A stretch of DNA of 19,095 nucleotides from an uncultured Collinsella sp. GTDB taxonomy: Bacteria; Actinomycetota; Coriobacteriia; Coriobacteriales; Coriobacteriaceae. The DNA is taken from the NCBI GenBank assembly GCA_902496275.1, contig CABVAC010000038.1, forward strand, positions 1 through 19,095, given 5' to 3'. The notes below the pieces were generated by a model. It was not told where the DNA came from. It saw nothing but the letters and a program-made list of their open reading frames with translations, and searched no databases. Below are positions 6,882 through 14,120 of this stretch, piece by piece. The stretch's first letter is position 1; each line of letters opens with the position of its first letter. Made by a program: the position numbers and the translations under genes.

Positions 6882-7655
6882 ATGGTTGTCCAGTATCTTC
6901 TAGTTGCACTGGTCGCATTTATTGCGTCCATGGACGAGCAATTATTTGGCATTACGATGCTTGGTCGTCCGCTGTTTACGAGCCTGTTTGTCGGCTTGAT
7001 CCTTGGCGATGTCCAGCAGGGCGTTATCGTCGGCGCTGCTTTGGAGTCCATGTTCATGGGCGCCATCATGGTCGGCGCGGCGGTTCCTCCCGAGGTCTAT
7101 GCCTCCGGCGTGCTTGGCTGCGCGTTTGCCGTCATTACGGGTACGGGCACGGCAACTGCCGTCGCACTCGCCCTTCCCGTCTCCGTCTTCCTTCAGGTGT
7201 GGCGCAACTTCTGCTACGCCGTTCCGGGTGCCTTTGCCTGCAAGAAGATTGAGACCGCTCTGGCAAATCGCGATCTTGCCAAGGCGAACCTGTACCATCT
7301 GACCATCGTGCCGCTGTCGATTGGCATTCCGTCTGCACTGCTGGTGTTTTGCTCGCTGTTCTTTGGTGCCGACCTCATCAACAATGCGCTCAACGCGATT
7401 CCGCAGTTTGTGATGGACGGCCTCAACGTTGCATCCGGCGTCATGGTCTGCATCGGCTTCGCGCTTCTTATTAGGACCATGGGCGATAACAAGCTGCTTC
7501 CTTGGCTGTTCCTGGGATTCATTATGGTCATTTACCTCAAGATGGACGTTATCGGCGTCGCCGCAGCTGCCATTTGCGTCGCGCTGCTCCTGGCCTTCCG
7601 TGAGGGCTCGTCCGGTCCGCAGACGGTTGCTGCAGATGAAGAGGAGGACTTCTAA
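6882..7655 (+). CDS. PTS mannose/fructose/sorbose-family EIIC component
   Basis: This 257-residue polytopic membrane protein is the EIIC subunit. It has the motif GLILGDVQQGVIVGAALES, typical of the family, and hydrophobic segments along most of its length: LLVALVAFIAS, FMGAIMVGAAV, ATAVALALPVSVF, IPSALLVFCSLFF, GVMVCIGFALLI and VIGVAAAAICVALLLAF. The tail is acidic (ADEEEDF). GGGG at 6869-6872 with 9 nt spacing favours the ATG at 6882; a TTG at 6873 is also in frame but less likely. The stop overlaps the EIID start by one base (TAATG), so the two subunits are translationally coupled. Together with EIID it forms the sugar channel. Confidence 0.92.
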   Translation: MVVQYLLVALVAFIASMDEQLFGITMLGRPLFTSLFVGLILGDVQQGVIVGAALESMFMGAIMVGAAVPPEVYASGVLGCAFAVITGTGTATAVALALPVSVFLQVWRNFCYAVPGAFACKKIETALANRDLAKANLYHLTIVPLSIGIPSALLVFCSLFFGADLINNALNAIPQFVMDGLNVASGVMVCIGFALLIRTMGDNKLLPWLFLGFIMVIYLKMDVIGVAAAAICVALLLAFREGSSGPQTVAADEEEDF

Positions 7656-8503
7656 TGGCTACCCAGAACACCGATCTCAAAGAGGCCAAGAAGGACGCGA
7701 TTATGACTCCCGATATGTATCGGAGCATGTTCCTTCGCCAGTTTACGAGCCAGTGCTCGCAGTCGTACGACAAGATGATGGCAATGGGCTTCATGTACAC
7801 CATTCAGAAGCCCCTGCGAAAGATCTATCCCAACGACGACGATTACTATGCGGCGCTTGATCGCCATACCGAGTTCTTTAACATCACGCCTCATGTGCTT
7901 CCGTTTGTAGCCGGCCTAACGGTTTCGATGGAAGAGCAGGCGGCTGCCGATAAGAACTTCGACACGTCCTCGATTAACGCCATGAAGGTCGGCCTCATGG
8001 GACCGCTTTCCGGCATTGGCGATTCGTTCTACTGGGGTACGTTCCGCGTGGTCGCCGCCGGCATTGGTATTGGCATCGCGTCGACGGGCAACCCGCTCGG
8101 CCCCATCGTGTATGCGCTCATCTACTCCGTGATTAACTTTGCAACGCGTATCGTCGCTGCCCATCTGGGATACGACCTGGGAACCAAGTTCCTGCAGCAG
8201 TCCGAAGAGAACAACCTTATGTCTCGCATGACGCATGCTGCCGGTGTCCTCGGAATGACCGTTATCGGCGCCATGATTGCGGCACAGGTCTCACTGTCCA
8301 CTGCTTTGACCTTTGATGTGGGTGGTTCGGAGATTGTCCTGCAGGATCTGTTCGATTCGATCTTCCCCGGCCTGCTGCCCTTGCTGGCAACGTTCGCTTG
8401 CGTTGCCCTGTACAAAAAGGGTGTCAAGACCATTTGGATTATTATTGGTATCTTCGCGATCTGCATCATCGGAACGGGCTTGGGAGTGTTCGCGGCGGCG
8501 TAA
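7655..8503 (+). CDS. PTS mannose/fructose/sorbose-family EIID component
   Basis: The 282-residue EIID subunit has the diagnostic GLMGPLSGIGDSFYWGT sequence and an N-terminal cytoplasmic part containing SQSYDKMMAMGFMYTI and FFNITPHVLPFVAGL. Hydrophobic segments follow at VVAAGIGIGIAS, IVYALIYSVINFATRIV, GVLGMTVIGAMIAAQ, LLPLLATFACVALY and IWIIIGIFAICIIGTGLGVFAAA. GAGGAGG (7641-7647) is an ideal ribosome binding site inside the end of EIIC, and the two genes share one base. It is the last gene of the unit, which ends at a strong terminator. It is membrane-bound and works with EIIC. Confidence 0.93.
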   Translation: MATQNTDLKEAKKDAIMTPDMYRSMFLRQFTSQCSQSYDKMMAMGFMYTIQKPLRKIYPNDDDYYAALDRHTEFFNITPHVLPFVAGLTVSMEEQAAADKNFDTSSINAMKVGLMGPLSGIGDSFYWGTFRVVAAGIGIGIASTGNPLGPIVYALIYSVINFATRIVAAHLGYDLGTKFLQQSEENNLMSRMTHAAGVLGMTVIGAMIAAQVSLSTALTFDVGGSEIVLQDLFDSIFPGLLPLLATFACVALYKKGVKTIWIIIGIFAICIIGTGLGVFAAA

Positions 8504-8548
8504 TGTTGACTGCTATGCTCGCGCGTTGGATAACTAACTGACCGTTTG

Positions 8549-8586
8549 AAAACGGGGCTCGGCGTAAGGCCGGCCCCGTTTTTTTG
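8549..8586 (+). terminator. Rho-independent terminator after EIID
   Basis: AACGGGGC (8551-8558) pairs with GCCCCGTT (8573-8580), with further GC pairing inside, and a run of seven T follows (8579-8585). It ends the PTS unit. Confidence 0.9.
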
Positions 8587-8637
8587 TTTGACGGATTTTC
8601 CGACCGTCCAAAAATCCACGCTCGCCCATCACTCGCG

Positions 8638-8708
8638 TATCTCTCATCTCTCATACGCCACGAATACGAGAGATAACAGAAAGACGAGAGATAAATATGA
8701 GAGATAAC
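8638..8708 (+). repeat. Left operator-like array of GAGAGATAA repeats
   Basis: Three direct GAGAGATAA copies start at 8668, 8686 and 8699 (steps of 18 and 13 nt). Two inverted copies stand before them: TATCTCTC (8638-8645) and CATCTCTC (8645-8652). The second inverted copy is separated from the first direct copy by 15 nt. The same block recurs 165 nt downstream with the same steps. This looks like a multi-site binding region for a DNA-binding protein, most simply the AlbA_2 regulator that follows. Confidence 0.85.
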
Positions 8709-8753
8709 TGAGCAGTAAAGAGACAAGCAATCATGGTATTATCTCAATATCGA

Positions 8754-8783
8754 TTGTTCTACCAGCAAAAACATGTTTATATG
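8754..8783 (+). promoter_or_regulatory. Possible promoter between the two repeat blocks
   Basis: TTGTTC (8754-8759) is followed by TTTATA (8776-8781, 16 nt) or TATATG (8778-8783, 18 nt). It lies between the two arrays and points at the AlbA_2 gene, so proteins bound on both sides could loop over it. The boxes are imperfect. Confidence 0.35.
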
Positions 8784-8801
8784 AAACAGATGGCAGACAT
8801 C

Positions 8802-8873
8802 TTATCTTTTATCTCTCACTCATCTCTAATATGAGAGATAACAGAAAGATGAGAGATAATTACGAGAGATAAC
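8802..8873 (+). repeat. Right operator-like array of GAGAGATAA repeats
   Basis: Three direct GAGAGATAA copies start at 8833, 8851 and 8864, again in steps of 18 and 13 nt. TTATCTCTC (8809-8817) is a perfect inverse of the first direct copy with a 15-nt spacer, and a partial inverse, TCATCTCT, lies at 8820-8827. The block matches the left array unit for unit, including the CAGAAAGA string between copies 1 and 2 and CTGAG after copy 3. It ends about 60 nt before the regulator gene. Confidence 0.85.
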
Positions 8874-8934
8874 TGAGAGACGAAGGAAATCCATTCGCGG
8901 CATTCTTCGCAGAACCGAGCGAAAGGACGTGCAG

Positions 8935-10401
8935 ATGAACGAAAACGAACTGACCGGTCTGCTCGAGTCTTTAAGGCGCATGGGCTCGGACGATCTTAAC
9001 GTCGAGGTCAAGGAGAGCGCCACGACGCTTTCCCGCGACGTATGGGAAACGGTCAGCGCTTTCGCAAACACCGCCGGCGGCATCATCGTACTCGGAGTGA
9101 GCGAGCGCGCGGGTTTTGTCCCAGTTGCAAACTTTGAGACCGAGAAAGTGCTCAACCAATTCGTGGCGGGCATGGGTGATGCCGGCGGTCGCGGAAAGCT
9201 GGCCAATCCGCCCAAATACACCATTGAGCGCGTGGAGCTCCAGGGCACCGTGGTTCTGGTCATCACGATTGAGGAGCTCGACCCGTCGAGCAAGCCTTGC
9301 TATGTCATAGAGCGGGGCGCTCAAGGTGGCAGCTACAAACGCATCGATGACAAAGATGTCCCGCTTTCGTCGACCGAGGTGCTCGCATTGGCGTCATACG
9401 GTCGAGCGACTCCGAGCGATCGCGACGCGGTGGCGGGCGCGGGCGCGGACGATCTCGACGAGATGCTGGTCGACCGTACGATAGATCGGGCTTTCTCGTT
9501 GACGCCCCGGGCAATGCGCGGCGCGCCGGACAAACAAACGAAGCTGGAGCGCCTAAATTTCCTTGATTCCCAGGGCAATGTCACCAAGGCTGGACTCCTA
9601 GTTGCGGGCACCTACCCTCAGCAGTTTTATCCCAAGCTCTTTATCGACATGGCTGTCTATGCGGGGACCCGGAAAGGCGCGGCGGGGTCGCTGAGGTTCA
9701 TGGACCGCACAATCTGTGAGGGAACGTTGGGCGAGATGATCTCGGATGCTGTCGCGGCCGTCGCCAAGAATTTGCGGCGAACCTCGACCGTCCAAGGCGT
9801 CTCGCGTGTCGACTCGCTGGAGATTCCCGAGGAGGTTCTGCGCGAGGCAATCGCCAACGCCGTAATCCATCGAGAATACGGGGATCGGTTCTGTGGACAA
9901 TCGATTGCCGTCGACGTCTTTGACGATCGTGTCGAGGTGACGAATCCTGGCGGCCTTTACGGGGGAAAGACTCGCGAGAACTTGTTTGACGGCAGCTCCC
10001 GATGCCGTAACGCGACGCTCGTGAAACTCATGTCGATTGTCCCGCTGCCGGATGGCGCAGGTTCGCCGGCTGAGGGCAATGGCTCGGGCATCCCGATGAT
10101 GATCGATGCCATGCGCGCGCATGGTCTAGCCGAGCCCCTGTTCTGCCCGGGGTTCGATCGGTTCAAGGTCGTACTTTACCGTTCAAAGATCGAGCCGGTC
10201 GATCATGGCGGGGGCTTAATTGTGACGGCACTCAAACACTACGGCGAGCTGGGGACGCGTGAGCTGGCAGAACGTACGGGGCTTACGATTTCCCAGGTTA
10301 GGTCGCGCGTCAACGCGCTCATTGCTCAAGGCGAGCTTGAGCCCACGGCGCCGGCGACGAGCCGCAACCGCAAGTATCGACTGTCAGAGCGCGTGGAATA
10401 A
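8935..10401 (+). CDS. AlbA_2 (Schlafen-type) / HATPase_c_4 / winged-helix putative regulator
   Basis: This 488-residue protein has the layout of the RecG-like or AAA_4 putative transcriptional regulators. Residues about 15-140 form the AlbA_2 domain (VEVKESATTLSRDVWETVSA, then ANTAGGIIVLGV and a GGSYKRI strand). Residues about 295-400 form a GHKL-like ATPase part, with REAIANAVIHREY giving Glu304, Asn308 and His312, and GNGSGIP at 381-387 as the nucleotide lid. A winged helix ends it (LGTRELAERTGLTISQVRSR). AAAGGA (8922-8927) sets the ATG at 8935; a GTG at 8929 is less likely. The gene is monocistronic, with two repeat arrays upstream that suggest autoregulation. Its cellular target is unknown. 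Related proteins occur in stress and defence settings, but nothing here proves such a role. Confidence 0.85.
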   Translation: MNENELTGLLESLRRMGSDDLNVEVKESATTLSRDVWETVSAFANTAGGIIVLGVSERAGFVPVANFETEKVLNQFVAGMGDAGGRGKLANPPKYTIERVELQGTVVLVITIEELDPSSKPCYVIERGAQGGSYKRIDDKDVPLSSTEVLALASYGRATPSDRDAVAGAGADDLDEMLVDRTIDRAFSLTPRAMRGAPDKQTKLERLNFLDSQGNVTKAGLLVAGTYPQQFYPKLFIDMAVYAGTRKGAAGSLRFMDRTICEGTLGEMISDAVAAVAKNLRRTSTVQGVSRVDSLEIPEEVLREAIANAVIHREYGDRFCGQSIAVDVFDDRVEVTNPGGLYGGKTRENLFDGSSRCRNATLVKLMSIVPLPDGAGSPAEGNGSGIPMMIDAMRAHGLAEPLFCPGFDRFKVVLYRSKIEPVDHGGGLIVTALKHYGELGTRELAERTGLTISQVRSRVNALIAQGELEPTAPATSRNRKYRLSERVE

Positions 10402-10501
10402 ATGCGTTAGCGGACGAGGCGACCCAATAATCGACCCTCGATTGGCGCCCACTAAGGTTAAGCGGTTGTTGCCCAGTTGACGGTGATGCTAAAGACTCGG
10501 C

Positions 10502-10993
10502 TTACGCCGGCATGGCCCCAAACCCGTCCATCAAGAACAGCCTAAGAACCAGCTTGATGACATATCCCGGTTTGACTTCAGCCGCGTCAAAGACGTGGCG
10601 CTCGGCGAGTTCGCTGCAGTATGCATAGATGTCGCGGATAAGGTCCGCGCCCGAAAGCGTAAACATGTAGCCTGCGTCCGAAAGCGCATTGGGTGCGGCG
10701 GGCAACTTGGCCATGTGGCAGAACGTTTGCAGGTCGGGCGCCATAACATTCTGGTAGTCGAGGTGGCCGCTGGCATCCTGTGCGGCAAGCTCCAATTGGC
10801 GCACAAAATCCAGCGCCGCCGCTAACACAAAGCTCGGCGTAGGCGCATTGACGTCCTGGGTGGTCGCCACAAGCCTGCCCGCCGCCTGCGTGACAAGCCA
10901 AGCGACCTCGCGCTGGCAACGCACAGCCTTGCGCGTAACCGGCGTGATGGACGAAGAAGAAACGCTCCCCTTAGGCGGATTCGAAGCAGCCAT
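10502..10993 (-). CDS. Hypothetical alanine-rich protein, no recognised family
   Basis: I do not recognise this 163-residue protein. It is rich in Ala and Leu and appears largely helical, with no signal peptide or transmembrane segment. The N-terminus (about 20 residues) is polar and Ser/Pro-rich. Helical stretches follow, such as REVAWLVTQAAGRLVATTQ and SFVLAAALDFVRQLELAAQ, and later DLIRDIYAYCSELAERH; three isolated cysteines (25, 91, 125) do not form a metal site. GGGAGGG lies 4 nt before the start codon, which supports translation. TATACT at 11056-11051 could be its -10 box, although no -35 box is clear. It faces away from the HNH gene, and its codon usage fits a real gene. Confidence 0.7.
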   Translation of the reverse strand: MAASNPPKGSVSSSSITPVTRKAVRCQREVAWLVTQAAGRLVATTQDVNAPTPSFVLAAALDFVRQLELAAQDASGHLDYQNVMAPDLQTFCHMAKLPAAPNALSDAGYMFTLSGADLIRDIYAYCSELAERHVFDAAEVKPGYVIKLVLRLFLMDGFGAMPA

Positions 10994-11208
10994 AAGACCC
11001 TCCCATGAACAATCCGGCCCAACAAGCCCGGATGAAACACGTGCTACATCAGTATACAGGGGAGTGGGGTAGCGGGGTACGAGCGCGCCAGCGGCAAACC
11101 GAGAGCATCAACGATGTGCCGATCGCGGAATGAGATCTCGTAATAATTGACTCTCGGTCATATTATTGAGGGGCATGACTCGCGTTCGTATGGTTGTAGG
11201 TGCTGGCG

Positions 11209-12291
11209 ATGAACGACATCGACCTTGCTGTTCCGTTGATGGATGGACCAAGCTATGACCGTGCCTGCAGTCTCGTGCCTTCTGAATACGTTGAGGCATG
11301 GGAGTGGTTTCTGGGTGAGGAGCAGCGCGGCGGCGTTTGGACCAGCCTTCCGCACCACACCAAGGAAGATAGCCCTCAGTATCAGTATCGTTTGAGAATT
11401 GGCTCGGACTTCTTTCCCGTAACGCGGGATTCAGGGATCTTCTGGCCGGGCCAGGATCGGGTGAAGCAAGATCCCAATAAGATCTTTGCGCTTTCGGTCC
11501 ATAACTCTAAAAAGAGCTTCTACACCGATGTGCCTCCGCTCTATTTGGACGATGGTACGTGGGTCATTAAGTACTCGGTTCAAGCGCCGGGTACCGTTGG
11601 TTTTCGAGACCAGAATTACAACCGTAAAATGCTCAACTGCATGGAATGCGGCGTTCCAGTCGGAGTCATATTTGCAACCGAGGTGGGCTATAAGGTGCTC
11701 GGCCTTGCGTTTGTTGAGCGGTTCGAGCCCGAAAACGGATGGTTTGTTCTGCACGGTCCTGTTCATAAAGGCGGGCCGGACCCTCGTTTTGCGCCCGACA
11801 TGAGTTATCTGAAGCGCATGCCCGTCGATATTGAGTTTGCCGGACAGGGTGCGACCGACGACGAAAAGGTCCGCTATGCGTTAAGGCGCGAGCGATTGGG
11901 GCAACAATGGTTCCGCAAACAGCTCGTTGCCGCCTATGACGGCCGTTGCGCGGTGTCGGACTGCGGCGTCAGCGAAGCTCTGGAGGCTGCGCATATCGAG
12001 AATTACTCGGGACCCAAATCGCAGGTTGCCAGCAACGGCATTCTGCTTCGGCGCGACCTTCATTCCCTATTTGATGCTCACCTGATTTCGTTTGAGCCTG
12101 TTTGCGGCGAATATCGGCTGTGCGGATCGTACCTGCTGGATAAGACTGACTACGCTTCCTTTGCGGGTGCGACGCTAAGGCAGCCGAATGAGCGTCAGTG
12201 GCGACCCAATACGGTGTTTCTTGAGGCCCATCGCATTGAGTTCGATCGCTCGGAAAAGAAGCGTGAAAAGGCGGGGCTTCTGCCGTATTAG
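11209..12291 (+). CDS. HNH endonuclease with uncharacterised N-terminal domain
   Basis: The 360-residue protein ends in an HNH nuclease domain (about 230-300): FRKQLVAAYDGRCAVSDC, then LEAAHIENY with His262, SNGILLR with Asn276, and DLHSLFDAH with His285. Cys247 and Cys252 may help bind metal. The first 200 residues form a separate domain, with strands such as YQYRLRIGSDFFPV, GVIFATEVGYKVLGLAFVE and GWFVLHGPV. That pattern is seen in proteins that pair a possible SRA/PUA-like modified-base reader with HNH, which would make it a type IV-like restriction enzyme. That reading is inference. The start at 11209 follows AGGTG; an upstream GTG at 11200 has no ribosome binding site. No methylase or partner subunit is adjacent. 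Confidence 0.85.
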   Translation: MNDIDLAVPLMDGPSYDRACSLVPSEYVEAWEWFLGEEQRGGVWTSLPHHTKEDSPQYQYRLRIGSDFFPVTRDSGIFWPGQDRVKQDPNKIFALSVHNSKKSFYTDVPPLYLDDGTWVIKYSVQAPGTVGFRDQNYNRKMLNCMECGVPVGVIFATEVGYKVLGLAFVERFEPENGWFVLHGPVHKGGPDPRFAPDMSYLKRMPVDIEFAGQGATDDEKVRYALRRERLGQQWFRKQLVAAYDGRCAVSDCGVSEALEAAHIENYSGPKSQVASNGILLRRDLHSLFDAHLISFEPVCGEYRLCGSYLLDKTDYASFAGATLRQPNERQWRPNTVFLEAHRIEFDRSEKKREKAGLLPY

Positions 12292-12413
12292 CGTATTTGG
12301 CTTTGGCATTCTTTGACGATCGTGTTGTTTGATCGGATCGCGTGGCGATGCAATCTCGCGCACGCCCGCCGGTGCATGCTCTTCCTGATTTGTATAGCGA
12401 GAGGGGAGCGTGT

Positions 12414-12698
12414 ATGAGCTGGCGAGGCGATATTGCGATGGGGAAGTATGGAAAACTGCCGTGTGCCCTTATCGACAACAATATGTTTCCGAGCGTAGAG
12501 GTTGATCGCGGGTCGTTTGTCGTTGCCTGTCCTTGCTGCGACTCGCAAATACCGTGTCTCGACATTCGGTTCATCGATGCACGTGACAGACTCAGCGACG
12601 AAGTGAGGAAACGTACGGGCGTTCATATGCCGGTGTATCCGGAGAAATGCCCTGTTTGTGGCCTCGATATCGTGTACGACGCCGGCGACGAGGGATAG
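12414..12698 (+). CDS. Small zinc-ribbon-like protein
   Basis: This 94-residue protein holds two cysteine pairs, CPCC (Cys39, Cys41, Cys42) and CPVC (Cys79, Cys82), about 37 residues apart, which is the usual arrangement of a zinc ribbon. The rest is polar with no membrane segment. GGGGAG lies 5 nt before the ATG at 12414; the open frame extends upstream to 12342 but without a ribosome binding site. It follows the HNH gene by 122 nt on the same strand and could be co-transcribed. Function is unknown; a nucleic-acid or protein contact is the common role of such ribbons. Confidence 0.65.
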   Translation: MSWRGDIAMGKYGKLPCALIDNNMFPSVEVDRGSFVVACPCCDSQIPCLDIRFIDARDRLSDEVRKRTGVHMPVYPEKCPVCGLDIVYDAGDEG

Positions 12699-12735
12699 GT
12701 GATGCGGAGGAGTTGGCTGTGAGTGTCTTTTGCCT

Positions 12736-13422
12736 CTACAAATAAATCCCCTCACCGAGTTGCTTGTGGAACTCGGCGTGATGATCGCGTGCCCAGGTAA
12801 AGAGCGCCTGGTCAAAGTCGGTGCGCGTGGTCGGGACGCCAAAGACGCCGGCAACTTCGACGCGCACAAACTCCAGTGCCGGCAGCTTGTTGATGGCAGT
12901 GAGGGCAAACGGGGACGAGGGCTCCTCGAACAGATAGCAGCTGCCTTGCAGCGCGTCGCAACTGGTGCACGTGTTGCCGAGCGACGGGGCTTTGGAGGCT
13001 CGCGCGCCTACGGGCTTGTAGCCGCAGCGCTTATGAAGGTAGTCGCGGATCTCGCCCGGCACGCAGCCAAGAGCGGGCACGATGGCGAGTGCGTTGGCGT
13101 TGGCCGTGTCGATGGCAATGTGCCCGGCTTCGTTGGGCGCGTGCGCGATGGTGATGCTCTCGTCGTTATCGGTTCGATAGGGAATGCCGAAGGCCGCGAC
13201 CGAGGTCTCTTTGTGACACTTCCAGCACTCGCGCTTGCCCAGTACTAGATATATATACGGCGCTGAGGGGTCGGATCGGTCAACACCGGGCAGCCACTCG
13301 GCAAAGGGTTCGGGGTTAACGCCGCTGGGTACATACCAGATTTTCTTGATCCGGTCCCATTTGGCGCCCAGCGCCTTGGCTTCTTCTTTGTGCGAAAAGG
13401 GGACATCGAGCTCGGTGCGCAT
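12736..13422 (-). CDS. DUF5710-domain protein with cysteine pairs
   Basis: The 228-residue protein opens with a DUF5710 domain (residues 3-44): ELDVPFSHKEEAKALGAKWD followed by KIWYVPSGVNPEPFAEWL. This small module occurs in DNA-metabolism and mobile-element proteins such as primases, where it may bind nucleic acid. Further on are CWKC (Cys66, Cys69) and CTSC (Cys152, Cys155), a possible split zinc site. The C-terminal part (EFVRVEVAGVFGV and beyond) is unassigned. The start at 13422 has AAGGAG 5-6 nt upstream; the frame extends to 13458 but without a ribosome binding site. It converges on the zinc-ribbon gene with only 37 nt between stops. The domain call is firm; the function is unknown. 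Confidence 0.78.
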   Translation of the reverse strand: MRTELDVPFSHKEEAKALGAKWDRIKKIWYVPSGVNPEPFAEWLPGVDRSDPSAPYIYLVLGKRECWKCHKETSVAAFGIPYRTDNDESITIAHAPNEAGHIAIDTANANALAIVPALGCVPGEIRDYLHKRCGYKPVGARASKAPSLGNTCTSCDALQGSCYLFEEPSSPFALTAINKLPALEFVRVEVAGVFGVPTTRTDFDQALFTWARDHHAEFHKQLGEGIYL

Positions 13423-13458
13423 GGCGGCTCCTTGGTGCTGCAGGTGCAAGTGGCTCAA

Positions 13459-13720
13459 GGATACCGCAGGGCGCAGACATCGCGGCGTTTTGCTGAGAAG
13501 TTGCGGTGCGGACTGATTGGCTATGCCGATGGATAGATCGGCAAGTAGATGGTCGGCTTTTGGCCAGTTGGGCGGTTGGAGCAGCTTGCGGCGCAGTTTT
13601 GTGCCTGGCTATTGTTGATGTTGGGGCATTGAATTTGTTTGGCGGCTATTTGTCAGGTGAATTGATGCTACGCTGCGATGACGGTTGGAGCTGCCAGTGG
13701 ATTTGGCGACATAAAACAAA
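13459..13720. other. Gene-poor stretch before the tRNA-Val terminator
   Basis: Most of this interval shows no supported gene. A small dyad GCCGAT/ATCGGC near 13527-13544 is the only structure I see. An open frame at 13506-13769 on the plus strand has no ribosome binding site and runs into the tRNA terminator and tRNA. Confidence 0.4.
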
Positions 13721-13748
13721 ACAGCTCAGAGGCGAAGCCTCTGAGCTG
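13709..13748 (-). terminator. Rho-independent terminator of tRNA-Val
   Basis: CAGCTCAGAGGC (13722-13733) and GCCTCTGAGCTG (13737-13748) form a perfect 12-bp stem with a 3-nt loop. Reading on the minus strand, TTTTGTTTTATG follows. It starts 8 nt after the tRNA 3' end. Confidence 0.9.
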
Positions 13749-13756
13749 CGAACATT

Positions 13757-13831
13757 TGGTGGGCGTTAGAAGATTTGAACTTCTGACCTCTTCCGTGTCA
13801 GGGAAGCGCTCTCCCCCTGAGCTAAACGCCC
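13757..13831 (-). tRNA. tRNA-Val (anticodon GAC)
   Basis: On the minus strand the sequence folds into a full cloverleaf: acceptor GGGCGTT/AACGCCC, D stem GCTC/GAGC, anticodon stem CTTCC/GGAAG around loop CTGACAC, and T stem AGAAG/CTTCT with loop TTCAAAT. The anticodon GAC is at 13799-13797. Discriminator A and an encoded CCA end close it at 13760-13757. Confidence 0.96.
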
Positions 13832-13860
13832 GATCAAGGGTGCGCAAGTGCGCAAGGGAT

Positions 13861-13889
13861 AATATAACGGAGCCTGAACTCGGTGGCAA
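13861..13889 (-). promoter_or_regulatory. Promoter of tRNA-Val
   Basis: On the minus strand, TTGCCA (13889-13884) and TATATT (13866-13861) are 17 nt apart. This predicts a start about 25 nt before the tRNA. The short leader contains the direct repeat TGCGCAAG twice (13841-13856). Confidence 0.65.
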
Positions 13890-14120
13890 GAACATTTTTA
13901 AAAATCGCTTACATTGTGGAATTCGGGGGCTTTGTCATATCCATTTCAAAAGAGCCTGCTGCCGCGATTTGGCTGTCGCATAATGCAAGGCCATTGCGGT
14001 ATCGAGCTATGGAAAGACGCCTGCGGAATTGTCCTACCGATAAGCGGACAAGCCTCCAGCTGATGCCTTCGCCGTGGTAAGGTAAGCCGAATTGTTTCCA
14101 GGCCGTTTCGGGGGAGTGGA

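Noticed and set aside
8638..8873. Repeat arrays as a CRISPR
   Set aside because: The units are only 9 nt, the gaps are 4-15 nt, some copies are inverted, and no cas genes are near.
11147..11166. TTGACT and TATTAT as a promoter for the HNH gene
   Set aside because: They are only 8 nt apart, too close for a normal -35/-10 pair.
13506..13769. Small plus-strand open frame before the tRNA
   Set aside because: It starts with GTG without a ribosome binding site and ends inside the tRNA terminator and tRNA.
13757..13831. Attachment-site duplication of the tRNA 3' end
   Set aside because: I found no second copy of the tRNA 3' sequence in the window.
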